Below, one piece after another: positions 18,534-28,820 of a stretch of 64,000 nt of DNA. Source of the stretch: DVED01 sp963838375 (lineage in GTDB: Bacteria; Cyanobacteriota; Cyanobacteriia; Cyanobacteriales; Geitlerinemataceae); contig CAWIQY010000015.1 of the NCBI GenBank assembly GCA_963838375.1, forward strand, positions 1,178,001-1,242,000. Direction: 5' to 3'. The stretch's first letter is position 1, and each line of letters begins with the position of its first letter. Below the pieces are notes generated by a model. It worked only from the letters and a program-made list of their open reading frames with translations. It did no database searches and was not told the DNA's origin. The position numbers were made by a program, and so were the translations under genes.

Positions 18534-18573
18534 TAAAAATAAAAGCCCCACCATTTTTTGAAGGGCGGAGCTT
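18534..18573 (-). terminator. Intrinsic terminator of mazG
   Basis: On the minus strand, AAGCTCCGCC pairs with GGTGGGGCTT (10 bp with two G-U pairs) and is followed by TTATTTTTAT. It lies about 95 bp after the mazG stop. Confidence 0.7.
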
Positions 18574-18666
18574 GACTTGGTATTCGTTTCAGGGTGTATA
18601 GGAATATTTAACCTCTAAAGGGTCAGCTTCGTCATCCGCCATTTGGCGCATTTCAGACGATTTCGG

Positions 18667-19521
18667 CTAAGCATTCTGTGCAAGTAATGCTTTAGCACGT
18701 TGCCAAAGCACCTCCAATTCCTCTAAAGAAAAATCCGAGAGGGGACGATCGGGATGGGTTTTCTGTATCCAAGCTTCCACCAGCGAAAACCGATCGACAA
18801 ATCGATCGTTTGTTCCCTGAAGTGCAGAACTTGGATCTAAACCCTGCCACCGCGCAATGTTAATTACCGCGAACAGTAAGTCTCCCAATTCGGCTTCCTG
18901 TCGTTCGCGACTTTCATGTTCGAGAGCGTATTGAAATTCCCCTAGTTCTTCTCGGAACTTCTCCCATACGCCCTCGATATTTTCCCACTCGAAACCTATT
19001 TCCGCCGCTTTGCGCGAGATTTTCATCCCCGCCATCAGAGGTGGCAAAGTTTGTTTGTAACGACTGAGTTTAGCAGATACACCATTGGGTTGTGTCGTTT
19101 CTCCCTTCTCTGCCGCTTTAATTTGTTCCCAGGTTTGACGCACTTCCTCGGGCGTTTCGGCTTTGACATCGCCAAAAACGTGAGGGTGTCGCCGAACCAG
19201 CTTCTCGGCAATGCCCCCAGCCACATCAGCGAGGGTAAAATGGTGGTTTTCTCGGGCAATTTGCGCTTGTAAAATCACTTGCAGCAGCAAATCTCCCAAT
19301 TCTTCGGCGATCGCCTTGGGATCTTCTTTTCGCAGGGCATCGACTACTTCATAGGCTTCTTCAATTACATAAGGAATGAGAGTTTGCGGAGTTTGCGCCA
19401 AATCCCAGGGGCATCCTCCCTGGGGCGATCGCAAACGTGCGACAACTTCAATTAACTGTTGCAATGCTGCCAAGGTTTCCGCATCGGACGAGGTAGAAGG
19501 ATTAGGAGGAAAAGGAGACAT
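18667..19521 (-). CDS. mazG: Nucleoside triphosphate pyrophosphohydrolase MazG
   Basis: 284 aa with two tandem MazG domains. The first has the catalytic pattern CPWDLAQTPQTLIPYVIEEAYEV..ALR and EELGDLLLQVILQA; the second has EIGFEWENIEGVWEKFREEL and ELGDLLFAVINIAR. The Glu/Asp residues of EExxE and ExxD coordinate Mg2+. MazG hydrolyses dNTPs/NTPs to NMP and PPi and acts as a house-cleaning enzyme; in E. coli it also lowers ppGpp. It has its own terminator downstream. An ACTTATT heptamer array lies upstream. Confidence 0.95.
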   Translation of the reverse strand: MSPFPPNPSTSSDAETLAALQQLIEVVARLRSPQGGCPWDLAQTPQTLIPYVIEEAYEVVDALRKEDPKAIAEELGDLLLQVILQAQIARENHHFTLADVAGGIAEKLVRRHPHVFGDVKAETPEEVRQTWEQIKAAEKGETTQPNGVSAKLSRYKQTLPPLMAGMKISRKAAEIGFEWENIEGVWEKFREELGEFQYALEHESRERQEAELGDLLFAVINIARWQGLDPSSALQGTNDRFVDRFSLVEAWIQKTHPDRPLSDFSLEELEVLWQRAKALLAQNA

Positions 19522-19570
19522 ATTTTCAGCGATCGGTGATGAATGATGGGTGATTGGCTAGTCGTGAATG

Positions 19571-19598
19571 ACTTATTACTTATTACTTATTACTTATT
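19571..19598. repeat. Heptanucleotide tandem repeat (ACTTATT)x4
   Basis: Four perfect copies of ACTTATT between mazG and the DUF2227 gene. It is the same unit as at 13024-13051. Confidence 0.95.
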
Positions 19599-19609
19599 AC
19601 TTCAATCGA

Positions 19610-20203
19610 TTATCGCCGACGTTTCCGTTTTTTTCGGGTCCTGGGGGGAAGGACACCTTTAAACCCCTGTTTTCGGAAACGCTTGTATGCAGAGCCTCCC
19701 CAATCGCACAGAGAATGGCTCATAGCGCCCAATTCTAAGCCGATAAACAGGGCTAACCATTCCGAAAGATGTATTTTCCGCGATCGCTCTATCCAAGCTA
19801 TTGTTCCATCAATATCTCGCGCGGCTAGCGTCTGCCAATTTTGAGCATCACCAGACATCTGGCGGATCGCTGCCCATACCCCAATGCCTATGGTGCCTAA
19901 CAGTGCTACCCAGATGGCAAAGTAAACGAGTCGGATTGTCGTACCGAGCAAAGGTCCGTGAGACAAAAGGGATCGATGGTGCAAGCTTTTCTGATAGGGC
20001 AACCAGATCCAGCGCAGCACGCCCCAGCGTTGGTACTGACGAGAATAGATATCTAAATCGGGACCGAACATCAGTCCGCCCAACAAAAAACCCCCCGCCA
20101 CCAGCAAGGTCAAATTGCTGCTACGGGTTTGATTGAAGGTGAGACCTGCGACGACGGGCAAGCTCCAGAGGGTAACGCGATCGTGGGTATGACCGGATGG
20201 CAC
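19610..20203 (-). CDS. DUF2227 metal-binding membrane protein
   Basis: 197 aa, GTG start. The N-terminus MPSGHTHDRVT and the internal GPDLDIYSRQYQRWG, HHRSLLSHGPLLGT and SHSLCDWGG are the His/Asp clusters typical of DUF2227, a predicted metal-dependent membrane hydrolase-like family. Three to four hydrophobic segments separate the clusters. The C-terminus is a very basic run rich in Arg and Lys. Function is unknown; membrane location is inferred. Confidence 0.85.
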   Translation of the reverse strand: MPSGHTHDRVTLWSLPVVAGLTFNQTRSSNLTLLVAGGFLLGGLMFGPDLDIYSRQYQRWGVLRWIWLPYQKSLHHRSLLSHGPLLGTTIRLVYFAIWVALLGTIGIGVWAAIRQMSGDAQNWQTLAARDIDGTIAWIERSRKIHLSEWLALFIGLELGAMSHSLCDWGGSAYKRFRKQGFKGVLPPRTRKKRKRRR

Positions 20204-20253
20204 TTTAACAATTGACTCGACTTCTGGTATATTGGTATTCTATAGAACAACGC

Positions 20254-20325
<72 letters not shown>

Positions 20326-20707
20326 TATTTTTGTAAAGAATCGTGAACATATCTCGATCGATGTGTCCTTGGGTTGTAACCTCTCTAGGTCTTATCTACA
20401 CCCAATTTGTGCGTTCCACTAGAGTCCAAGTGCTGTACTTAGGCGCAGATTCGTTCGGCTCGCAAAAAGATCCCGATTTTTAAGGATTCGTCTACTATAG
20501 AAGATCATAAGGAGCAAAGTATCGAAGACTCAGCATCGCTAACAGCAATGAAGTGAACCTCGATAATTCTCCTGGTAATCGCGAACACAACAATACTCTT
20601 CTCTAAAGCAACGTCTTCGCACTTAGGGAAGTCATTGAGGTTTCGCATCGGGTCTGGTTTGCTTTAAGTTGGTCTTTATCAGGTGACAGTGGGACACTAA
20701 AATTAAC
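20326..20707. other. Leader region before DUF928 gene; no gene seen
   Basis: 382 bp after tRNA-Val with no convincing frame. A purine-rich AAGGAGCAAAG lies at about 20510-20520 but no start codon follows in a useful frame. It probably contains the promoter of the DUF928 gene. Confidence 0.4.
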
Positions 20708-21553
20708 ATGGCTTGGAAGAACCCCCTACTCAATTTAGCTATTTTTTCCCTGGGAATATCTCTAGAACTGGCGATCGCCGCTAGCGTCTCAGCTCAATCC
20801 GTAGTATTTGGCAATCCATCTGTAACCTCAAACCCTCGGCAGATGCGGATGGTCAGTCGATTTAACCCCCCCGATCGAGGGGCTCCAGGTACGGCTGTGG
20901 GGGGAGCCACTCGTAGACCCGGAGTATCCTGCGATGCCCAATTGGCTGAGAAAATCACACCGTTAGTACCCAAAGATAACGAGAATAGTTACTTTGGTTT
21001 GACCGTTGCAGAGAAGCCCACTTTTTTCTGGCACAGTCAAGGAAATGCGCAAAAGCCAGTTACCTTTTTCCTTTACGAAGTCAATGGGGAACGTCAAAGT
21101 AACCAACCCATGTATGAAACGGAGTTGAATTTGCCAAATGCTCCGGGAATCGTTAGTCTGGCGTTACCACCCGATCGAATATTGGAAAAAGGCAAGAGCT
21201 ATATTTGGTTTTTGGAAATGGAATGTAGTGAGTGGGATGATGATGTGGGAACTATTGTAGGTGGCATCCATCGGGTTGATTCTAACAGTATCCTCGATCG
21301 CCAGCTCAGTTTCGCTCGAACCCCCAGCGCGCTGTCCAAAATCTATGCCGAATCCGGAATCTGGTTCGATTCGCTCAATACTTTAGCTCGAGCAAGGCTA
21401 GCCGAAGACACACCCGAATTAGCTGCAAATTGGGAAGCGTTACTTGAAGATGATAATGTCAATCTCGGTAATTTTGCCGACGAACCTTTTGTGGATTGCT
21501 GTGGTGTTGAAGCTGCCAATTTGGAAGAACCCGCGCTGACCACCCACAACTGA
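20708..21553 (+). CDS. DUF928 domain protein, copy 1
   Basis: 281 aa. A signal peptide (about residues 1-29, ending SVSAQS) is followed by the DUF928 region. Its hallmarks are FNPPDRGAPGTAVGGATRR, LTVAEKPTFFWHS, an all-beta middle with a TELNLPNAPG turn, and a C-terminal helical WFDSLNTLARARLAEDTPELAANWEALL. Such exported proteins commonly sit beside CHASE2 cyclases or kinases, hemagglutinin-type proteins and CHAT genes in cyanobacteria; their role is unknown. Here it is followed by a paralogue and a CHASE2 cyclase on the same strand. Confidence 0.88.
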   Translation: MAWKNPLLNLAIFSLGISLELAIAASVSAQSVVFGNPSVTSNPRQMRMVSRFNPPDRGAPGTAVGGATRRPGVSCDAQLAEKITPLVPKDNENSYFGLTVAEKPTFFWHSQGNAQKPVTFFLYEVNGERQSNQPMYETELNLPNAPGIVSLALPPDRILEKGKSYIWFLEMECSEWDDDVGTIVGGIHRVDSNSILDRQLSFARTPSALSKIYAESGIWFDSLNTLARARLAEDTPELAANWEALLEDDNVNLGNFADEPFVDCCGVEAANLEEPALTTHN

Positions 21554-21851
21554 GCTCATTAAAAGGGGACTGACTTCTTCTTTCGGGCCCATGAGCGATC
21601 GATACGGGCTATCTTGAGATTGAAACGTAGGTTGGTGTAAAAAATCGAAAATCAGCCCGTTGATACAATCTCAAATAGTCGTTGTAGATCGGAACAATTT
21701 GCCCAATTGAGACGACTTCATATTGAAGGGGTCGTAACATAGACAGGAGTCTTCCACACGGGGCAAATCGCTACAACTTTTAAGGTAAAAAGATTGGGGT
21801 GTTTGAGGTGAAATGGGTTATTAGCCCGATGTCAGTAATTCGCTCGAGAGG

Positions 21852-22706
21852 ATGAAATTTAAAACAATGGCTTGGAAAAAATCATTATTAAGCTTAACAG
21901 TCCTTTCCCTAGGAATGTCTCTGGAATTGGCAACGATCGCGATCGGCTCGGCACAAGCAGGCGTCAGCAATTCAATCTCGCAGAGATCTTGGCAAGTCAG
22001 TCAGTTCACCCCACCCGATCGGGGTGCCCCCAACACAGGCGTTGCCGGAGCGACACGTGGAAAACCTTTGTGCGGTGAAGTTGTGCCTCTTAGTCCAGAG
22101 GTTGTAGATCGAGAAACCAAAGCTTTCCTGGGATTAACAGTATCTTCACAGCCATCTTTGTTGCTCTACACAATGGGTTCAAAGGAATATATGGGGACGG
22201 AAGTTACATTTGTCTTGACTGAATTGAACGGTCTAGGAAAGATTGACGATCGAGATATTTACGAAACGACATTTAACTTACCCAACCAGGTGGGAACGCT
22301 TGCCATTAACTTACCTTCTGATGTGGCTTTAGAAGAGGGCAAAAGCTACGAGTGGTATATGGAAATGAGTTGCTCTCAAAATGCGGTTGAGATCGGTTGG
22401 CTGAATGGTTTTATCGAGCGAGTTGCGCAAACGCCCTCTCTGAACAATAAATTGGCACGGGCCAAAACAGCGATCGAGCGATCGCAAGTCTACGCAGATG
22501 CAGGAATTTGGTTTGACGCCCTCCAAGTTCTAGCTCAAGAACGCAGCAAAGCAGATACACCAGAACTCAAAGCGAGTTGGCAAGCATTGCTCCAATATGC
22601 GGCGATCGAAGATGGAATGAAAGAGTCCATAGTTCAGGCAGATTTTCTCGATTGCTGTCGTGTAGATTCAGCAAGTGAAGAGTCAGAGTTGACCACGCAC
22701 AACTAA
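21852..22706 (+). CDS. DUF928 domain protein, copy 2
   Basis: 284 aa, a tandem paralogue of the preceding gene. It has the same signal peptide style (ending GSAQA), FTPPDRGAPNTGVAGATRG, TTFNLPNQVGTL and WFDALQVLAQERSKADTPELKASWQALL. Both proteins share the ending DCC-rich segment plus TTHN, which supports tandem duplication. The 298-bp spacer before it holds no gene. Copy 1 could begin at the motif MAWKNPLL; the equivalent here is MAWKKSLL, seven codons after the annotated start, so a shorter product is possible. Confidence 0.87.
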   Translation: MKFKTMAWKKSLLSLTVLSLGMSLELATIAIGSAQAGVSNSISQRSWQVSQFTPPDRGAPNTGVAGATRGKPLCGEVVPLSPEVVDRETKAFLGLTVSSQPSLLLYTMGSKEYMGTEVTFVLTELNGLGKIDDRDIYETTFNLPNQVGTLAINLPSDVALEEGKSYEWYMEMSCSQNAVEIGWLNGFIERVAQTPSLNNKLARAKTAIERSQVYADAGIWFDALQVLAQERSKADTPELKASWQALLQYAAIEDGMKESIVQADFLDCCRVDSASEESELTTHN

Positions 22707-22766
22707 TTTTTTTGAATCACTTTTCCCCTCGGTCGGACAGAATTTTTCTGCGACCGAGGATGATTT

Positions 22767-22871
22767 TACAGCGGTTCCCGGTATTATGCGGTACGTGTAG
22801 AAGGGCGAATGCCATTCGCCCCTACATCAACCCAAAATCTTATGTCCCTCATAGCTGCAAAAACCGCTGTA
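22767..22871. mobile_element. IS630-related MITE (ACAGCGGTT ends)
   Basis: TACAGCGGTT (22767-22776) and AACCGCTGTA (22862-22871) are perfect terminal inverted repeats, bounded by TA as in IS630 insertions. They match the palindromic end of the IS630 remnants at 11790 and 29414-29431. The inside carries the palindrome GGGCGAATGCCATTCGCCC (22803-22821), also found at 37917. There is no coding capacity. Confidence 0.75.
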
Positions 22872-22907
22872 TAACTACGCTGGTAATGGATAATTGATAA
22901 TTGGAGC

Positions 22908-22942
22908 TATCAACTATCAACTCTCAACTATCAACTCTCAAC
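22908..22942. repeat. Heptanucleotide tandem repeat (TATCAAC/TCTCAAC)x5
   Basis: Five tandem 7-mers, TATCAAC or TCTCAAC, end ten bases before the cyclase start codon. Confidence 0.92.
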
Positions 22943-22952
22943 GATCCAATCT

Positions 22953-25268
22953 ATGTGGGCAAAACTGAAACAACAGATTTGGCAGTGGCGAGGCGTTGTA
23001 GTGGCGGCTCCCAGTGCTGCCGGATTAGTCCTGCTACTGCGTTGGATCGGTCTTTTGCAGGGTACTGAACTTTGGGCGTTCGACCAACTTGTCCGCTGGC
23101 GTCCCCAAGAAGCTCAAGACGATCGAATAGTGATTGTCGGCATATCAGAGAAAGATTTACAAACTTATAATTTTCCCATTTCCGATCGACTTCTAGCGCA
23201 AGCTCTCAATAGTATTAAACAACAAGAACCTAGGGCGATCGGTCTAGATATTTATCGAGATCTACCCGTTCCGCCAGACTACGAAAGCCTTGCCAAAACC
23301 TTTCGAGAGCAACCGGCTTTACTAGAAAAAGAGATTCCGATCGAACCCGGATATCAAAGCTTGCTCGATGTATTTCAAACAACACCCAATCTCATCGGCA
23401 TCGAACGTGCGATCGGAGATGAATCCTTCGGGAAAGTGGCTCCTCCTCCTAAATTGAAAGAATTAGGTCAAGTGGCATCCAACGACTTTCCACGGGATAC
23501 CGACCTCAAAATTCGTCGAGGCTTTTTGTACCTCACCAATCCAGACAGTGGCGAACTCATTTTCAGTCTGGCTTTCAAATTAGCAATGATTTATTTGGCA
23601 GCAGGATGGTATTGAGCCAGAAATGACAGACACGGAGCAGGTCAAACTCAAAACCGCCGTGTTTCCCCCATTGAAAATTGATGAAGCCGGGAAAACAAAT
23701 GATGGAGGATATATTCGTACTGAGGGTGCGGGTTATCAGGTGTTGGTCAATTATCGCGGACCCAAAGAAAGCTTCCCAATTGTCGAACTGGGGGAAGTCT
23801 TAGAAGGAACAATTCCGGCTAATTTCTTTCGCGATCGAATTGTCTTGATCGGTTCGACTGCTGCCAGTCTCAACGATTACTTCGATACGCCTTACAGCAG
23901 CACGACGATCGCCGCATCCGAACAAACCAGCGGCGTCGAAATTCACGCCAATCTCACCAGTCAAATTCTCAGCGCCACCCTCGACGGACGAACTTTGCTC
24001 CAAGTGTGGCCGATCCGGTGGAATGGCTGTGGATTCTGGCAGCTTCTAGCGTCGGAGCAATTGTCAGTTGGCGATGGCGATATGCCAGAGGCATCGTCAA
24101 ATTTTTACCCCAAATAGTGGTGGCGATGGCTCTTTTAGGAATTTCCTATTTGGCGTTTCTGGGGGGTTGGTGGATTCCTTTTGTTCCGCCAGTTTTGGCG
24201 TTAGCAGGTGCGTCGGTGGCGATTACAGCCTATGTGGCACGAACCGCTGGCGATATCCGCAAAACCTTCAGCCGCTATCTCACCGATGAAGTGGTGGCAA
24301 CGCTGTTGGAAACGCCGGAAGGTTTGAAAATGGGGGGAGAACGGCGCAAAATTACGATTCTCACCTCGGATTTGCGCGGGTTCACCTCCCTCTCGGAGCG
24401 ATTGCCACCAGAACAAGTGGTTTCCATCCTGAATATTTATCTCGAATCGATGGCAGATGCGATTACGTCTTATCAGGGAACCATTGATGAATTTATGGGG
24501 GATGGAATTTTGGTGCTATTCGGCGCACCCACACAACGCCATGACGATCCCGAACGGGCTGTGGCTTGTGCTGTGGCGATGCAAAAAGCGATGCCCAAAG
24601 TTAACCAGGATATCCAAACTCTGAATTTGCCTTTTGAGCTGCAATTGCAAATGGGAATTGGCATTAACACGGGTGAAGTCGTGGTGGGGAATATTGGTTC
24701 TCTCAAACGCACGAAGTACGGGATTGTTGGCGCTCAGGTAAATTTGACGTATCGAATTGAAGGGTATACGGTGGGCGGGCAAATCTTAGTCACCGAGTCT
24801 ACTTTAAATCCAGTGAAAGATATGGTGAATATCGACCATACAAGAACCGTTTCGCCCAAAGGAGTGAGCGAACCGATTCCTATTTACTCGATTGTTGGTA
24901 TCGGAGGCAAACACGATTTAGAGTTGCATCGAGAGGAAGAAGTGCTGGTTGCGTTGCAGAAAGCCATTCCCGTGACATTTACGATCGTGGAAGGAAAGGA
25001 TGTGGGCGATGGAGTTTTAGAAGGCAGTTTGCTCGAACTTTCAGAGCGCAGTGGTGAATTACGATCGCCGATTTCCTTAGAGCTGTTGAGCAATCTCAAA
25101 GTCAAGATCGTGACGGCTGATGATTTTGGGACTTCTGAAGGTGAGTTTTATGCCAAAGTTATCAAAAAATCTCCCAAAAATGAGACTGACTTTCGTCTTA
25201 GCCTAACTTCCGTTCCGCCAGAAGTTGATACTTTTCTCAAACAAAAGTACAAGTCGGGTGGGGTTTAA
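22953..25268 (+). CDS. CHASE2-domain adenylate/guanylate cyclase, with two compensating frameshifts
   Basis: Three frames join into a ~771-aa protein. CHASE2 sensor: FDQLVRWRPQEAQDDRIVIVGI, AIGLDIYRDLPV and VNYRGPKESFPIVEL with FRDRIVLIGSTA. Then about three TM helices (residues about 350-430) and a class III cyclase domain with metal Asp residues in LTSDLRGFTSLSER and FMGDGILVLFGAP and transition-state residues in GIGINTGEVVVG. An extra G at 23604-23605 shifts the frame after FKLAMIYLAA, and a missing G near 24008 restores it at VEWLWIL. Two opposite indels in G runs suggest sequencing error, although real mutation is possible. It makes cAMP or cGMP in response to an extracellular signal. 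It follows the DUF928 pair; the stop overlaps the CAAD gene by 4 bp convergently. Confidence 0.85.
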
Positions 25269-26560
25269 AATTTGCCGTTTAACGCGGCGACACATCGATC
25301 GCACACTGTCGGATGTTCGCTCGATTTCCCAACAGACGTGGAATAATTCCAGCACCGATCGCATTTTTTTCCTTCAGCTTTGACAACACCAATACCGAGT
25401 GTTTCTGAGGTTTGGCTGTGGGTTAATCCTTCTAGTTTTTCCGGCGAGTCAATCAGTTCGACTTGAGAACCGATAAAAAGATAGCGCAGTTCGTCTACAC
25501 CGTTGGTGGAGAACAACAGATCGTCTAGATCGGACTGAGTGGAAATCGGCGATGCCGTTGTTTCTTCTGTGGCTAGCGCTGGTACTTCGTCTTCATCAAC
25601 GCTTTCTTTTAGACTTTTTTTTTGAGTTTTTTTTTCAAAACCTTGGGGAGTCGAGGGAGTTTTGTTTTCTTCAGGTACTGAGGACTCTTCTATCGATTCT
25701 TCTACGGTTTCGGTGGGTACAGAATTAGATTCGACATTAGATTCGACAACGCTATCGATCGGGGTTTTGCTATCGGTTTCGGCAACCGAAACTTCTTCAA
25801 TAATCGTTGTTTCATTCAAAGGTTCGGGATCTAATACCGTTTCTTCTTCAACCGAAATGGCTGCAACTTCGGCGGGGAGAACGTCGGGAATCAGGTTATC
25901 TTCATCTTCTGTCAATTCGGAGTCGGTACGTGTTTCGATTTGTTCGGGAACTAATACCGCTCCAGTTTCTTCGGGAATATTGACGGCTTCTACTGGAGTT
26001 GCGATCGACTCTATTACCCGTTGTTTTTCGATTTCTTCGACTTCGGAAACAGTTGGAGAAGAGAGGATTTCGGGTTTTTCTTCAACTTCTACGATCGCCA
26101 TTTCTTCCGCTGTCGGAGTTGGGATTATAGCAGCGGGTTCGTTAACTGCGATCGCTGTAACTTCGATAGTTTCATCGGGTGCTAATAAGGCAACCGAACT
26201 CGAACCGGTTAACTCTTGTTTGACCGATCGAACTTGTTGGAGTAACTTCTGACGATCTTTGGCAAACAGCACATTTCGATAGCCAAATCGAACAGCTTGA
26301 ATAATCCCCAACACGGTAAAGAAGGTGGGGAAGAAGATTAACTGATTCACCGATCCCAGAAAATCAAAAATTGCGACGATCGCAGATAAAAGCGCCAACA
26401 CCAGCGCGACATTGATAATCGGACGTTGGTAGGTATTCCAGGTGTAAGCCAGTATACTGGGAGCTTCCGCAATAAATTCGACAACTTTATCGATGAGTTC
26501 GCTAACTTCAGTTGAATTGGGTGTTGACGCGCGATCGTCGGGATTCGGTTTCGGTTCCAT
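25265..26560 (-). CDS. CAAD-domain protein fused to the C-terminal zinc finger of IleRS (detached ileS 3' part)
   Basis: 431 aa in three parts. Residues about 20-115 form a CAAD domain: amphipathic helices around two TM spans (about 49-68 and 74-90) ending in NVLFAKDRQKLLQQVRSV. Residues 120-350 are a long, Glu/Ser/Thr-rich acidic linker. The last 81 residues (nt 25268-25510) are the C-terminal part of bacterial isoleucyl-tRNA synthetase: VDELRYLFIGSQVELIDSP, LGIGVVKAEG, and a four-Cys zinc finger KKCDRCWNYS..TVCDRC. The ileS body at 30624-33257 lacks exactly this segment. CAAD domains anchor several cyanobacterial aminoacyl-tRNA synthetases to thylakoid membranes. It probably supplies the zinc finger in trans or is the stranded tail of a broken gene. 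Confidence 0.9.
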   Translation of the reverse strand: MEPKPNPDDRASTPNSTEVSELIDKVVEFIAEAPSILAYTWNTYQRPIINVALVLALLSAIVAIFDFLGSVNQLIFFPTFFTVLGIIQAVRFGYRNVLFAKDRQKLLQQVRSVKQELTGSSSVALLAPDETIEVTAIAVNEPAAIIPTPTAEEMAIVEVEEKPEILSSPTVSEVEEIEKQRVIESIATPVEAVNIPEETGAVLVPEQIETRTDSELTEDEDNLIPDVLPAEVAAISVEEETVLDPEPLNETTIIEEVSVAETDSKTPIDSVVESNVESNSVPTETVEESIEESSVPEENKTPSTPQGFEKKTQKKSLKESVDEDEVPALATEETTASPISTQSDLDDLLFSTNGVDELRYLFIGSQVELIDSPEKLEGLTHSQTSETLGIGVVKAEGKKCDRCWNYSTSVGKSSEHPTVCDRCVAALNGKF

Positions 26561-26590
26561 CGTTTTAATTTTCCTCTCTAGATTCTCAAT

Positions 26591-28820
26591 TTGGATTTGT
26601 TATTGGTTAGTTGTTATGGGTTAGTCGTTATTGTTGAGTTGTTCGCCAAAAGACTACCAATATCAGTTATTTTACCGTTAATCTTGCCAGACGGTTCGAT
26701 CGTCCGTTGTCCTGGGAAATGTTCGATCGACTTTACCCTAGGCACAGACATCATCCTGGGTGACTTCGGCGACGACTTCATCCGGGGCGGAACCCTAGAC
26801 CCCACTTCTACCCCCGATGTCGAGAGGGATTGGTTGTTTGGCAACAGAGGGCAAGACACCCTCATCGGCGATGCCGGAGACGATAGCCTCTGGGGTGGGA
26901 AAGATAATGACCTGCTGCAAGGAGAGGCTGGGAACGACCGCCTCTTTGGAGATATTGGCAGCGACACGTTGATGGGGGGCGAGGGCAAAAATATCGTTGC
27001 CCTCGGTCGTTTGACGGGGATTCCGGGAATTCTCTCCACAGGTGGGAACACCCGATCTGATGCCGATCGCATTGACGATTTGGGCCGGGGCGAAGATCGC
27101 ATCGAACTGATTGGCGGCCTGACATTCGATCGGTTGACATTAACCGTTGAAAATGGCAACACGGTCATTCGCGACAGCGAAAGCGGTCAATTTTTAGCAA
27201 CGGTTACCGGTGTTACCAACCTCGAAGCCAGCGACTTTATTCCCCTGACTTCCACCCCTACTCCGACTCCCACTCCGACACCAACTCCAACTCCCACTCC
27301 AACTCCCATACCTGCACCTGAACCGACACCATCCCCGGCTCCAACACCATCCCCGGCTCCAACGCCAATTTCTAATCCAGTTTACAATTTCTCGACAGCC
27401 TCCAACCCAGTTCAAGAAGGCGACACGACCAACACCGTCACCGTGCTATCCCTCAACCGCAGCGCCAACGCCGTTGCGGAGGATGTAACCCTGGGCTTCA
27501 GCACGATCCAAGGCGGTGGCAATGTGACCGCTGCGACAGCAGGCGACGATTTCAACGGCGATCCGATCGTTGTGAGTTTTGCTGCGGGTGAGACCAGTAA
27601 AGTCGTGCCATTTGAGATTTTGGGCGATACAACCCATGAAAATGACGAGTACATCGGGTTGGTGATGACAGGCTTTAGCGGTTCGGGTCAGATTGGCACA
27701 ACCCAGCCCGATGCTGGGTTTATAATCCTCAACGACGACACGGCTCCGGCGGCACCCACGGCGACGGATAACGGCAATTACAATGTCAATGTGGGTGAAA
27801 CCTTAACCATTGCCACCAGCGCCACCAACGACCTACTCGACAACGACACCTTCGGATTTCCCACCGCCACCCTGACTCAATTCGGTGGGGGCAGTTTGGG
27901 GGGTGCGGTGACGGACAATACTGCTGGAAGCTCTGTCGGTTTGGCGGGAGGGACACTAACGGTGAATGCCGATGGTAGCATTAGCCTCGCCAATCCCAAC
28001 ACGACGGGAACATTTACGTTCGACTATCAGCTCGAAAATTCCCAAGGAACGGATACGGCGACTGCGACGATTGTAGTGCAGTCACCACCCACGGCCACCG
28101 ATGATGCCTATACCGCTCAACTCAACCAAACTTTAACGATCGCAACGGCAGATGCGAACGATCTTCTCGACAACGATATAGTCGGTTCGCCTGCGGCTAC
28201 AATTACCGGTTTTGGGGGTGGAAGTTTGGGAGGTTCTGTTACTAGCAATACCGCTGGAAGCTCTGTTTAATTTGGCGGGGGGAACTTCGACGGTGTAATA
28301 CCGATGGCAGCCTGACATTGGCGAACCCCAATCTCACCGGAACTTACAGTTTTAACTATCGCTTGGAAAATTCGATCGGCTCGATTTACGGCACAATCAC
28401 AATCGAGGTTCCGGACGTACCACCGACGGCAACGGTATGATGGCGGTCAAGTGGCTACTCGGTTGTAGGGTCAGTCGAACGTTGTCACCACGGATGCAAA
28501 CGATTTGGTCGACAACGATATATTGGGGAACCCCGTATCGACTCTAACGACATTTGGCGGCGGCAACCCGGCGGCGATGTGACGACGAATGCTGCTGGGG
28601 ATGCTGTCAGTTTGGCGGGGGGAATGTTGACGGTTAAGGGGATGGCAGTTTCAGTTTAACCAATCGAACAGTGCCTGGTTCTTACAACTTGACTATCAGT
28701 TGTCCAACTCAGGCGGGACTTCCGATGGAACGGTTAACATCCTGGTTGACAGCGCCTGTTGCGGTCGCCGATGGTGATTGACGATCCGGCAACGACTGTC
28801 AACGAGCAATTGTTAGTAGC
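26591..28820 (+). pseudogene. RTX / Calx-beta / cadherin-like repeat exoprotein, decayed
   Basis: The longest open part (to 28270) encodes RTX nonapeptides (residues about 50-130: GDAGDDSLWGGKDNDLL), a Thr-Pro linker (about 222-262), one Calx-beta domain (about 265-385, ending GFIILNDD) and ~100-aa Ig/cadherin-like repeats beginning TATDNGNYNVNVGETLTIAT. The second such repeat stops at AGSSV. Translated with several one-base corrections, 28270-28820 continues as further repeats (NPNLTGTYSFNYRLENS, ANDLVDNDILGNP), so the gene has many frameshifts. The 5' end is doubtful: the first 30 codons translate a low-complexity repeat and a 35-bp dispersed repeat (26666-26700). Likely once a large secreted calcium-binding adhesin. 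It lies in the block separating the two ileS parts. Confidence 0.8.

Larger units (their letters stand above)
17937..18666. other. 730-bp spacer with two minus-strand terminators and a structured segment
   Basis: No protein gene is supported. It contains a terminator at 18137-18166, a hairpin-rich stretch at about 18300-18420, an AT-rich part and the mazG terminator at 18534-18573. These are listed separately. Confidence 0.5.

Noticed and set aside
27250..27370. CRISPR-like tandem repeat of CCAACTCC
   Set aside because: It encodes a Thr-Pro linker in the RTX frame, and repeat length and spacing are not those of a CRISPR array.
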